64,000 bases of DNA. Origin: Impatiens glandulifera. Taxonomy: Eukaryota; Streptophyta; Magnoliopsida; Ericales; Balsaminaceae. Below the pieces are notes generated by a model. It was not told where the DNA came from, did not search any database, and saw only the letters and a list, made by a program, of their open reading frames with translations. The translations under genes were made by a program, and so were the position numbers. Numbering within the stretch: the first letter of the stretch is position 1; each line of letters begins with the position of its first letter. The stretch lies in assembly GCF_907164915.1 (NCBI RefSeq), contig NC_061862.1:137879520-137943519 (forward strand). Reading direction: 5' to 3'. Shown here piece after piece: positions 11,669 to 23,520 of the stretch.

Positions 11669-12867
11669 GCGGCTTCTTGCCTGCTGCATTGCCTTCCTTT
11701 AGATTTTACTACTCTTTTATCTCTTTCCCGCATTCGTTCATTTCTTTCGTAGAGGGAGTAGATTAAGTTTACTTTCTTCCCTACTCTATAAGTCACTTTA
11801 GCGGTCTAAGCTTAATTGGTATCATGATCTTAATTAAGTAGTAATATTAAGATATTATTAAATAGTATTAAAACCTCAAATATCATTTAAAGTTATGTTT
11901 AAAAAATATATTATTTTTATTGTATAAATTAATTAAAAATCATATTTCAGTTACACGTTGTTTTCAAACCGAACCAATATTTATCTTGTTTTACTGTTTA
12001 TGTATTTCTAGTATTTATTTTGCCTGTTTCAATTTTTTACCACATTTATATAATGATAAGTTTAATGTTTTATTTGTGTCTAGTTAGTTTAACATTTTAT
12101 CTGTCTTTTGTTAGATGAATAGCCCATAATAATTGATAGAGATTCTCACATCATAAATTATTTCGTTCAATTTCCTTGTTTTTACTTTATGTTATGTAAT
12201 TCAAATAAATTCGATTTTAAAGTCTCGAATTATTATTTTTATTTATTAAAAATTAGATCTTGTAGTAAATATTTTATTTTTAAATTAATTTTTCATATTT
12301 AACTTCTTCTTTTAGTTAAATGAGAATTAATTATTCTATATAACAAAAATAGAAAAAAATGTGTAGTTTAATTAATTGTATTTCATCCAATATTTCTATT
12401 TTTATTCCTTATATGAAGTATATTAAGTGAAGAACTTGATTTTTTATATTTTTTTTAGTTAATACTATTTAATTATAAACTATTTACAAAGACACCTCTC
12501 AATAAAATACTTCGAAATGTTATGACTTACAAATTATTTTAAATTATTTTTCGTTTATAACTCACTATAATAGTTTAAATAATAAAATTCTTAAAAAAAC
12601 AAATTAATGCAATTTGTCACTAAAGAAGAATTGCAATGAAATTGTCAAAACTTTGTTTTTCCCATTAAACAATCTATATAATCTAATTTTATTTTTTTGC
12701 TAAAGTCTTTACAATTTGAAGTTAATATTATTTAACTTTTATGTAGATAAGTAAAAGAGCATAAAAACTCATGATCATTAAGTTAAGAGTTCAAATTTTC
12801 ATACTCCAGTCATAAAAAAAAAAAAAAACTCATGATCACGAAATTTTATGTTCATCCTGACATTGTT
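11669..12867. other. intergenic, nothing recognised
   Basis: AT-rich, no convincing ORF, RNA gene or bounded element. Confidence 0.55.
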
Positions 12868-13287
12868 CAAATATTTGCTTAAAAAATATATAAACTTTAG
12901 GAAGTTAGAAATCACTTAAGGATCGAATAAAAATATAATAAAACATTTTGAGTAATTGTTTTATTTTAGATTATGGGATTTTTTTATGATTAGTGGTAAA
13001 CGCAAAGTCTTGTTGGAGACTAATTATTTTTTTCTAAACGAATCCAATCAATCGATTCTATGATGGAGAAATATTGAACTAAATTTAATATTAAATCCTT
13101 TTCTACATAGACCGATTCAACATTTCTCCTATTAATATGCAACGACTTCATGCATGGTTAATGTTTGAAGCTTGAAAAATAAGATGTTTGAAGGTTGATT
13201 TGTACATAATGATTATAAAAATTATTAGGAAAAGATATTTAAAAAATTAAGTGATGAAATGGAATAAAAATTAACAAATTTTAGTGC
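12868..13287 (+). repeat. dispersed ~0.4 kb repeat, copy 1
   Basis: This segment is closely similar to 16306-16745 in the same orientation. Both share AAAAATATATAAACTTTAGG, an internal inverted pair (GGAGAAATATTGAA with TTCAACATTTCTCC) and ATGCAACGACTTCATGCATG. The copies flank the copia remnant, but their position relative to the copia polypurine tract argues against them being its LTRs. Confidence 0.8.
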
Positions 13288-14049
13288 AAGGTGCTAGATT
13301 TATCTTCCATTAGGATGCAAATATTTTTTAATCTTTGTTTCTTATAGAAATGGAATGGATCTTCCAATTGATGAGTACGTCAAATTAGTTTATCTCTCTA
13401 TTGTTGATGTAGATGCAAAAAAAAAATAAAATTGTTTGTACCTCAAATGGGAATCATACTGTTACAAAATAATCATAATGTTAGTTATTTTCGTTTGAAT
13501 ATTTCTAGTTTATCCCTTTCATAAAATTAAAATTTTTACTTAAGTATATCCCACTTTATATTAATGACAAATACACTCATAATTCTATAAACTTGATTTC
13601 ATATTATATCACATTATTTTGACTTATATAAAATATGATATTTGCACAATTATTTATTATAATAGTGACCCATAAATTTTAACAATCTTCTACTAGGTCA
13701 CGTATGTACACAAAATAAATGTGTTAACCATAATGCGCTCGAAGTTTTGTGTCATCTCTATCATATGTTGTATAAACAATTTTGTGAATTAATTATATCA
13801 GTATATGACTAAAGAGCTCGTTGTTGTATTTAATCACAACTAGACCTAACAATGATCACATAAATCAGTACAATTAGTTGACAAATCATATCATGAATGT
13901 GAGGAATGAAAATTCCATGCACTTTAACATTATTGTACAAAAATATCTTTAAACATTATAATAACTGGAAAACATAAATGTATACACAAATACTTTAAAG
14001 TCATAGAACAATAATGTAATATAAACTCCCACTTAAACTAAAAATCATC

Positions 14050-15530
14050 AAATATTAAAATACCCATGTGAGTAATGTGCTCATGAAAGACCTTAGGTAT
14101 CAAGCCTTTTATAAGAGGATTAACTAACATGGAGTTTGTTCATATATGTTCTATGCTTAATTATCTATTGTGTACGTACTCTTTCTTTAACAACAAAGAA
14201 TTTAATGTCAATAATTTTGACTTTATTGTACTCATGTTATTATTGGAATATAATACGGCTAATTTGTTGTCATAAGACTTTCAATTCCTTCCATAATACG
14301 CAATCTTGTGAGAAAATTTCTTAGCCATATATCATGATTTGATGCCTCATAACATGCTATGAATTCAACTGTCATGGTAGAAGAAGCTACAAGTGTTTGT
14401 TTAACACTCTATCAGGATAGAGCTCCTCTAGCTAACAGATAAACATAGTCTGAAGTCGATCTTCTACTATTTTGGCATCCCGCAAAATTAGAGTCATAAT
14501 ACCCAATAATCTCAAACTTATTTGACCTCTGATATATGAACATGTAATCTTATTTTCTTTAAATATCTCATAACTCTTTAGGCTGCTTTTCAATGATCTA
14601 ATCCCGCATTACTAAGATTTCTTCCTAAAACTCCAACAATATATGAAATATTAGGATGTGTACATACTTGATCATACATCAAACTCCCAATAACCAAAGC
14701 ATAGAGAATTGATTTCATTTCTTCAATTTTTTTAATTTCTTTTTGGTCATTGATTGAGACTAAATTTGTCTCCTTTAACGATAAGGGTATATAAATGTTT
14801 ACTATCAAACATTCCATATCTTTTAAACACCGTATCAATATATAGTTTCTTTGAGATAACTCAATGATACCTCGAGAACCATCTCAATGTATTTGAATTC
14901 CTAATACAAAAGAAGCTTTATCAATATTTTTTATCTCAAAATTCTTTCATAAAAAAATTTTGGTTCATACAATATGTTTAAATCATTTGTGGCAAGTAGT
15001 ATATCATCAATATACAAAACCATAAAAATAGGTTTACTCCTAATAAATTTCTGATACACACATTCATTAACGACATTACCTCAAAACCAAATGAGATAAT
15101 AATTTAATGAAATTTGTGATACCATTGACGAGAAGTTTGTTTGAGCCAATAAATAGATTTTCTCAATTACATACCATATGTTTTGATTTTACCGACAAAA
15201 AGTTTTTCCGGTTGCACCATATAAATTGTTTTTCAATGTCTCTATTGAGAAAGGTTGTCTTAACATCCATTTGGTGAAGCTCCATATCAAACTGTGTAAC
15301 GAATGCTATAATTATCCTAAAGAGTCTTTCGATGAAACTAGAGAAAATGTCTCTTTAAAATCAATATCTTTCTTCTAAGAATAACATTTTGCTACAAGAC
15401 ATTTGTCAACATTACCCTTTGAATTCCATTTGGTTTTAAAAATCTATTTACAACCAATAGGTTTCTTTCCTTTTGGTAATGAGACAAGTTCACAAACTTT
15501 ATTGTCTTGCATATATTCGTACAACAAGAT
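14050..15530 (-). pseudogene. Tnt1-like copia pol remnant (reverse transcriptase to RNase H)
   Basis: Read from 15530 down to 14050 on the minus strand, the fragments appear in copia order. First comes LPKGKKPIGCKWIFKTKWN; next a segment reading QMDVKTTFLN; then ASFVLGIQIH and SRGIIELSQRNYI; then YALVIGSLMYDQVCTHPNISY; then the RNase H motif STMTVEFIACYEAS. At about 14060 a region corresponds to TKGLPPKVFHEHV. Many stops and frameshifts break it, so it is dead. A polypurine-like TTTAAGTGGGAG (minus strand, 14037-14026) follows, so the 3' LTR should lie just below 14026. No intact gag or 5' LTR was found above 15540. Confidence 0.85.
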
Positions 15531-15933
15531 TTAATTTTTTCAAAAATAAAATTATAAATAAAAATATAATTATAACATTAAGAATTAATAATATTTATTT
15601 ATAATTAAACATTAAATAATAAAATGTTATTCTAGAGGTGAACATTCTAGAGGTGAACATTTTACGGATTCATCGTTGAATTAACTTTTTTAGTTGAATA
15701 TATTCAGATTAAGTTTAATTCCAATTGAATTTGAATAATTCAAACAAAATTGAATTAAGATAAAAAAATTTCTTACTATTTAATGTTTCTCTCCTTTAAC
15801 CAAATTTTCATACTTAAACGAGTTCTTTGGTTCTTTTTACATATTCGATCAACCCGTAAACAACAACACAAATTTATGTTTTTACAATATTAAAGCTTTG
15901 AATGTAAAAATAAAAAATTCTATAGCTCTATTT

Positions 15934-15939
<6 letters not shown>

Positions 15940-16000
<61 letters not shown>
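15940..16000. repeat. (TA)n microsatellite
   Basis: About 30 TA units in a row. Confidence 0.95.
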
Positions 16001-16002
<2 letters not shown>

Positions 16003-16305
16003 GAACCTAATTCCCCTTTTCATTTTTTAATTAAATATAAATAAAATAAATGAATTAATTATAAAAAGATTATTATTTACTAATTTTTAAATTATATTTA
16101 ATCTCAATATAATATATTTTTACTTAATTAGTTTCGCATCACTTAGTTAACAAGAATTTTTCAAATTATAAATAATAAAACATTAATTATAAAATTAAAA
16201 ATTTAATAATATTTTTTTTATAATTAAACATATAATAAAAAAATAAATAAAAAATTAAGTAATTAATAAGAAAATATTAAATTGAATTATCCTTGTAAAA
16301 TTATC

Positions 16306-16745
16306 CAAATATTTGCTTAAAAAATATATAAACTTTAGGAAGTTAGAAATAACATAGGAATCGATTAAAAATATAATAAATTATTTTGAGTAATTGTTTT
16401 ATTTTAGATTATGGGATTTTTTTTATTATTATTAGTGGTAAACGCAGAGTCTTGTTGGAGACTAATTATTTTTTCTGAATTACGAATCCAATCAATCGAT
16501 TCTATGATGGAGAAATATTGAACTAAATTTAATATTAAATCCTTTTCTACATAGACCGATTCAACATTTCTCCAATTAAAATGCAACGACTTCATGCATG
16601 GTTAATGTTTGAAGCTTGAAAAATAAGATGTTTGAAGGTTGATTTGTACATAAGGATTAAAAAACTATTAGGAAAAGATATTTAAAAAATGATTAAAAAG
16701 TTTTAAGTAATGGAATGGATTAAAAGATAACAAATATTAGTGCGA
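16306..16745 (+). repeat. dispersed ~0.4 kb repeat, copy 2
   Basis: Second copy of the repeat at 12868-13287, about 3.44 kb away and in the same orientation. Similarity ends on both sides at comparable points. Confidence 0.8.
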
Positions 16746-17043
16746 GGAACTTAAAAAAATGATTAGTTTTATTAATTTAAATCTTTATTATTTAGTTTTA
16801 TTTTTTATTATTATTTTTAGGTAGATAAATCAAGATAAACAATAATAGTGGAAACATTTAATGATCTTTAATAAAGAAGATTTTATATAAAAAGTTATTG
16901 AGATTTCACTTATCTTAGATCTCTTAGATCTATGTATTTGAGCTATCTTTCTAAATTGTCAATTGTTTAGATTAAATCTTATAATTGAACACACATTTAT
17001 CTTTTAGTCTAACGAGATTTAGATAATAAGTATATTATTTATA

Positions 17044-17552
17044 CTAGCATGTATTCCGTGCATTTGCACGAGTAATAATATAAAAAACCGTGAAAAAAAT
17101 ATTATGGTAAAAATTTTATGGGCGTGTCAACTCATAATCAACCCAAGTATTCATTTACTCTCACATATATCCAAATTAACCACAGCTCTCGACTCAGTAA
17201 TCCGGACACTTTAAAAATTAAGCATCATTATATATATATATAGATTAGTTAGTTAAAAAATTGAACTTATATTGTTAAACTGTCATGCGTTTATCAAATT
17301 TTGGATTGAATTTAAAATATAAAGTGTTATTAGCCTAGTTTGTTAAAAGGTTGTATTTGTTTTATTAGGTTGCAAGTTCCAACCATACCTATAGCATTTT
17401 TAATTTTATTTTTAACCGTTTTAAGTTTATGGGCGGGTCAACCCACAATCCGGCCCAAGTATCCATTTACTCTCACATATATCCAAATTAACCACAGCTC
17501 TCGACCCGACAATCTGGACACTTTAAAAATTAAGTATCATTATATATATAGA
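17044..17552 (-). mobile_element. non-autonomous Helitron, two 5' termini
   Basis: On the minus strand the element begins TCTATATATATAATGATAC after a host A (17553) and ends with a hairpin CGTGC-AAAT-GCACG, nine bases, then CTAG before a host T (complement of 17043). These are Helitron hallmarks: 5' TC, a 3' hairpin near a CTRR end, insertion between A and T, and no target duplication. There is no Rep/helicase ORF. A second 5'-terminus-like sequence, TCTATATATATATAATGATGC, lies inside near 17245, so the element already holds two copies of its 5' portion. Confidence 0.75.
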
Positions 17553-18365
17553 TGAGTTTGGAGATCTAATTCTGATATTTTTATTTGATTTATCACCAAA
17601 ATAATAAATATTATTTCTAATTGGGGTGATGATAAGTTGGAACACAAATAATCAAATATATATATTAAAAAAAATTATTTTTAATTATTATATGTTTTTG
17701 AATATAATATATATATATATAATATTATAATTAAATCAATAAAAATCACTTAAGGTACCCTAAACTTAGGTGTCAAATGTATAAAGGTTTGAATAAGTTT
17801 CTAAATTCCATATTTAATAGATTATTTTATTGTGTTTAATCTTTATTTATTAGGATAACAACTCATATTCAATTATTAAAAAGCTAATACATATATTTAC
17901 CTTTAAATTATCTGCAAATTTTAAACAAGTCTTAAAGTATGAATTTTGAATTTCTCTTTAAAATATGTAGGTGTATACCGTAAATTTTTATTTATATTTT
18001 ACATTGTATCAAAAATTTCTTTAAAGAAAATATCATAATTATACTCTACCTTAATTTTAGTAATCTTGATTTCATACTATATTAGAATTATACTGTTAAT
18101 ACCGAAAAATATATATTTATTTAAATAAATAAAAAATTAAGTATGGTTATTATAAAAAAAAAAATTATCATAAAATAAAATATTATTTTTAAGAATCCAA
18201 CATTTTTAGACTTTATCAAAAGTTAAAACCTAAATCTATTGACAAAATTTAGAGTTATAATTAATAAACATAAATATAGTTATCAAGTTAGACTAGAGCA
18301 GAGACAAGAGATATAGATATAGACAGTTTCAATCGCATTTGCATAAATAAGTGTTTTTTTATAAA
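17553..18365. other. spacer between the two Helitrons
   Basis: AT-rich with no recognised feature. Confidence 0.5.
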
Positions 18366-18513
18366 CTAGCATCTAGCCCGTGCATTTGCACGAGTAATAA
18401 TATAAAAACCGTGAAAAAAAAATTACGGATAACATTTTTTTTTAACCGTTTAAAGTTTATGGGTAAGTCAACCCACAATCCGACCCAATTATCCATTTAC
18501 TCAACATCATTAT

Positions 18514-21500
18514 ATATTAGTTAGTTAAAAAGTTGAACTTATATTAATATTAAAACGTCCCGCGTTTATCAAATTTGGTGTTGAATTTAAAATATAAAGT
18601 TTTTATAGCCTAGTTGGTTAAAAAGTTGTACTTGTTTTTGTTAGGTTGCAAGTTCGAAACATACCTCTAGCATTTTTAATTTTATTTTTAACCGTTTTAA
18701 ATTTAAAAACGGGTCAACCCACAATCCGACCCAAATATCCAAATTAACCACAGCTCTCGACCCGGCAATCCGGACACTTTAAAAATTAAGCATCATTATA
18801 TATATAGATTGGTTAGTTAAAAAGTTGAACTTATATTAATATTAAAAAGTCCCGCGTTTATCAAATTTGGTGTTGAATTTAAAATATAAAGTCTTTGTAG
18901 CCTAGTTGGTTAAAAAGTTGTACTTGTTTTGTTAGGTTGCAAGTTCGAAACATACCTCTAGCATTTTTAATTTTATTTTTAACCGTTTTAAATTTTAAAA
19001 CGGGTCAACCCACAATCCGACCCAAGTATCCAAATTAACCACAACTCTCGACCCGGCAATCCGGACACTTTAAATATTAAGCATCATTATATATATATAT
19101 AGATTAGTTAGTTAAAAAGTTGAACTTATATTAATATTAAAACGTCTCGCGTTTATCAAATTTGGTGTTGAATTTTAAATATAAAGTCTTAGTAACCTAG
19201 TTGGTTAAAGAGTTGTACTTGTTTTGTTAGGTTGCAAGTTCGAAACATACCTCTAGCATTTTTAATTTTATTTTTAACCGTTTTAAATTTAAAAACGGGT
19301 CAACCCACAATCCGACCCAAGTATCCAAATTAACCACAGCTCTCGACCCGGTAATCCGGACACTTTAAAAATTAAGCATCATTATATATATATAGATTAG
19401 TTAGTTAAAAAGTTAAACTTATATTAATATTAAAACGTCCCGCGTTTATCAAATTTGGTGTTGAATTTAAAATATAAAGTCTTTATAGCCTAGTTGGTTA
19501 AAGAGTTGTACTTGTTTTGTTAGGTTGCAAATTCGAAACATACCTCTAGCATTTTTAATTTTATTTTTAACCGTTTTAAATTTAAAAACGGGTCAACCCA
19601 CAATCCGACCCAAGTATCCAAATTAACCACAGCTCTCGGCCCGGCAATCCGGACACTTTAAAAATTAAGCATCATTATATATATATATATATTAGTTAGT
19701 TAAAAAGTTGAACTCATATTAATATTAAAACGTCCCGCGTTTATCAAATTTAGTGTTGAATTTAAAATATAAAGTCTTTGTAGCCTAGTTGGTTAAAGAG
19801 TTGTACTTGTTTTGTTAGGTTACAAGTTCGAAACATACCTGTAGCTTTTTTAATTTTATTTTTAACCATTTTAAATTTAAAAACGGGTCAACCCACAATC
19901 CGACCCAAGTATCCAAATTAACCACAGCTCTCGACCCGGCAATCCGGACACTTTAAAAATTAAGCATCATTATATATATATAGATTAGTTAGTTAAAAAG
20001 TTGAACTTATATTAATATTAAAACGTCTCGCGTTTATCAAATTTGGTGTTGAATTTAAAATATAAAGTCTTTGTAGCCTAGTTGGTTAAAGAGTTATACT
20101 TGTTTTGTTAGGTTGCAAGTTCGAAACATACCTCTAACATTTTTAATTTTATTTTTAACCGTTTTAAATTTAAAAATGGGTCAACCCACAATCCGACCCA
20201 AGTATCCAAATTACCACAACTCTCGACCCGGCAATCCGGACACTTTAAAAATTAAGCATCATTATATATATAGATTAGTTAGTTAAAAAGTTGAACTTAT
20301 ATTAATATTAAAATGTCCCGCGTTTATCAAATTTGGTGTTGAATTTAAAATTTAAAGTCTTTGTAGCCTAGTTGGTTAAAGAGTTGTACTTGTTTTGTTA
20401 GGTTGCAAATTCGAAACATACCTCTAGCATTTTTAATTTTATTTTTAACCGTTTTAAATTTAAAAACGGGTCAACCCACAATCCGACCCAAGTATCCAAA
20501 TTAACCACAGCTCTCGACCCGGCAATCCGGACACTTTAAAAATTAAGCATCATTATATATATAGATTGGTTAGTTAAAAAGTTGAACTTATATTAATATT
20601 AAAAAGTCCCGCGTTTATCAAATTTGGTGTTGAATTTAAAATATAAAGTCTTTGTAGCCTAGTTGGTTAAAAAGTTGTACTTGTTTTGTTAGGTTGCAAG
20701 TTCGAAACATACCTCTAGCATTTTTAATTTTATTTTTAACCGTTTTAAATTTTAAAACGGGTCAACCCACAATCCGACCCAAGTATCCAAATTAACCACA
20801 ACTCTCGACCCGGCAATCCGGACACTTTAAATATTAAGCATCATTATATATATATATAGATTAGTTAGTTAAAAAGTTGAACTTATATTAATATTAAAAC
20901 GTCCCGCGTTTATCAAATTTGGTGTTGAATTTTAAATATAAAGTCTTTGTAGCCTAGTTGGTTAAAGAGTTGTACTTGTTTTGTTAGGTTGCAAGTTCGA
21001 AACATACCTCTAACATTTTTAATTTTATTTTTAACCGTTTTAAATTTAAAAACGGGTCAACCCACAATACGACCCAAGTATCCAAATTAACCACAGCTCT
21101 CGACCCGGTAATCCGGACACTTTAAAAATTAAGCATCATTATATATATATATAGATTAGTTAGTTAAAAAGTTGAACTTATATTAATATTAAAACGTCCC
21201 GCGTTTATCAAATTTGGTGTTGAATTTAAAATATAAAGTCTTTATAGCCTAGTTGGTTAAAGAGTTGTACTTGTTTTGTTAGGTTGCAAATTCGAAACAT
21301 ACCTCTAGCATTTTTAATTTTATTTTTAACCGTTTTAAATTTAAAAACGGGTCAACCCACAATCCGACCCAAGTATCCAAATTAACCACAGCTCTCGGCC
21401 CGGCAATCCGGACACTTTAAAAATTAAGCATCATTATATATATATATATATTAGTTAGTTAAAAAGTTGAACTTATATTAATATTAAAACGTCCCGCGTT

Positions 21501-23504
21501 TATCAAATTTAGTGTTGAATTTAAAATATAAAGTCTTTGTAGCCTAGTTGGTTAAAGAGTTGTACTTGTTTTGTTAGGTTACAAGTTCGAAACATACCTC
21601 TAGCTTTTTTAATTTTATTTTTAACCGTTTTAAATTTAAAAACGGGTCAACCCACAATCCGACCCAAGTATCCAAATTAACCACAGCTCTCGACCCGGCA
21701 ATCCGGACACTTTAAAAATTAAGCATCATTATATATATATAGATTAGTTAGTTAAAAAGTTGAACTTATATTAATATTAAAACGTCTCGCGTTTATCAAA
21801 TTTGGTGTTGAATTTAAAATATAAAGTCTTTGTAGCCTAGTTGGTTAAAGAGTTATACTTGTTTTGTTAGGTTGCAAGTTCGAAACATACCTCTAACATT
21901 TTTAATTTTATTTTTAACCGTTTTAAATTTAAAAATGGGTCAACCCACAATCCGACCCAAGTATCCAAATTACCACAACTCTCGACCCGGCAATCCGGAC
22001 ACTTTAAAAATTAAGCATCATTATATATATAGATTAGTTAGTTAAAAAGTTGAACTTATATTAATATTAAAATGTCCCGCGTTTATCAAATTTGGTGTTG
22101 AATTTAAAATTTAAAGTCTTTGTAGCCTAGTTGGTTAAAGAGTTGTACTTGTTTTGTTAGGTTGCAAATTCGAAACATACCTCTAGCATTTTTAATTTTA
22201 TTTTTAACCGTTTTAAATTTAAAAACGGGTCAACCCACAATCCGACCCAAGTATCCAAATTAACCACAGCTCTCGACCCGGCAATCCGGACACTTTAAAA
22301 ATTAAGCATCATTATATATATATATATATATTAGTTAGTTAATAAGTTGAACTTATATTAATATTAAAATGTCCCGCGTTTATCAAATTTGGTGTTGAAT
22401 TTAAAATATAAAGTCTTTGTAGCCTAGTTGGTTAAAGAGTTGTACTTGTTTTGTTAGGTTGCAAGTTCGAAACATACCTCTAGCATTTTTAATTTTATTT
22501 TTAACCGTTTTAAATTTAAAAACGGGTCAACCCACAATCCGACCCAAGTATCCAAATTAACCACAGCTCTCGACCCGGCAATCCGGACACTTTAAAAATT
22601 AAGCATCATTATATATATATATAGATTAGTTAGTTAAAAAGTTGAACTTATATTAATATTAAAATGTCCCGCGTTTATCAAATTTGGTGTTGAATTTAAA
22701 ATATAAAGTCTTTGTAGCCTAGTTGGTTAAAGAGTTGTACTTGTTTTGTTAGGTTGCAAGTTCGAAACGTACCTCTAACATTTTTAATTTTATTTTTAAC
22801 CGTTTTAAATTTAAAAACGGGTCAACCCACAATCCGACCCAAGTATCCAAATTAACCACAGCTCTCGACCCGGCAATCCGGACACTTTAAAAATTAAGCA
22901 TCATTATATATATAGATTAGTTAGTTAAAAAGTTGAACTTATATTAATATTAAAACGTCCCGCGTTTATCAAATTTGGTGTTGAATTTAAAATATAAAGT
23001 CTTTGTAGCCTAGTTGGTTAAAGAGTTGTACTTGTTTTGTTAGGTTGCAAGTTCGAAACATACCTCTAGCATTTTTAATTTTATTTTTAACCGTTTTAAA
23101 TTTAAAAACGGGTCAACCCACAATCCGACCCAAGTATCCAAATTAACCACAGCTCTCGACCCGGCAATTCGGACATTTTAAAAATTAAGCATCATTATAT
23201 ATATATAGATTAGTTAGTTAAAAAGTTGAAATTATATTAATATTAAAACGTCCCGCGTTTATCAAATTTGGTGTTGAATTTAAAATATAAAGTCTTTGTA
23301 GCCTAGTTGGTTAAAGAGTTGTACTTGTTTTGTTAGGTTGCAAGTTCAAAACATACCTCTAGCATTTTTAATTTTATTTTTAACCGTTTTAAATTTAAAA
23401 ATGGGTCTACCCACAATCCGACCCAAGTATCCAAATTAACCACAGCTCTCGACCCGACAATCCGGACACTTTAAAAATTAAGTATCATTATATATATATA
23501 TAGA
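18514..23504. repeat. tandem array, ~293-bp unit, about 17 copies
   Basis: Counting the motif CCTAGTTGG gives 17 occurrences between ~18608 and ~23300, spaced 290-298 bp. On the plus strand each unit contains an A-box-like TAGCCTAGTTGG and, about 40 bases on, a B-box-like AAGTTCGAAAC, followed by T-runs. Units also share TCCCGCGTTTATCAAATTTG and CTCGACCCGGCAATCCGGAC. Unit boundaries fall at variable-length TATATA tracts. Confidence 0.95.
18800..22315. repeat. higher-order repeat: six-unit block duplicated
   Basis: Six consecutive units carry private variants that recur in the same order 1758-1760 bp later. Examples: GATTGGTTAG (18805 and 20565), CTCGGCCCGGC (19638 and 21394), TTACAAGTTCG (19829 and 21588) and AAATTACCACAACTC (20206 and 21965). 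The block 18800-20555 is therefore duplicated as 20556-22315. Confidence 0.85.
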
Positions 23505-23520
23505 TTATAATACACTCTAG

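Larger units (their letters stand above)
18366..23504 (-). mobile_element. Helitron-like element built of ~17 tandem 5'-end units
   Basis: Read on the minus strand it starts TCTATATATATATATAATG after host A (23505) and ends with the hairpin CGTGC-AAAT-GCACG, nine bases, then CTAG before host T (complement of 18365). Its 3' terminal ~100 bp matches that of the Helitron at 17044. Between the ends lie about 17 direct units of ~293 bp. Each unit repeats the element's 5' terminal sequence (TCTATATATATAATGATGC, then AATTTTTAAAGTGTCCGGAT). No coding sequence is present, so movement would need a helper Helitron. Confidence 0.75.

Noticed and set aside
12868..16745. Copia element with the 0.4 kb repeats as LTRs
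   Set aside because: The repeat position does not fit the polypurine tract at 14026-14037, and the expected second LTR segment is absent.
18596..23360. 17 genuine tRNA genes
   Set aside because: The A and B boxes are present, but the sequence between and around them does not form acceptor and anticodon stems of a normal tRNA.
17044..23504. CRISPR-like array
   Set aside because: Units are ~293 bp, near-identical throughout with no unique spacers, in plant nuclear DNA. It is a tandem satellite-type array.
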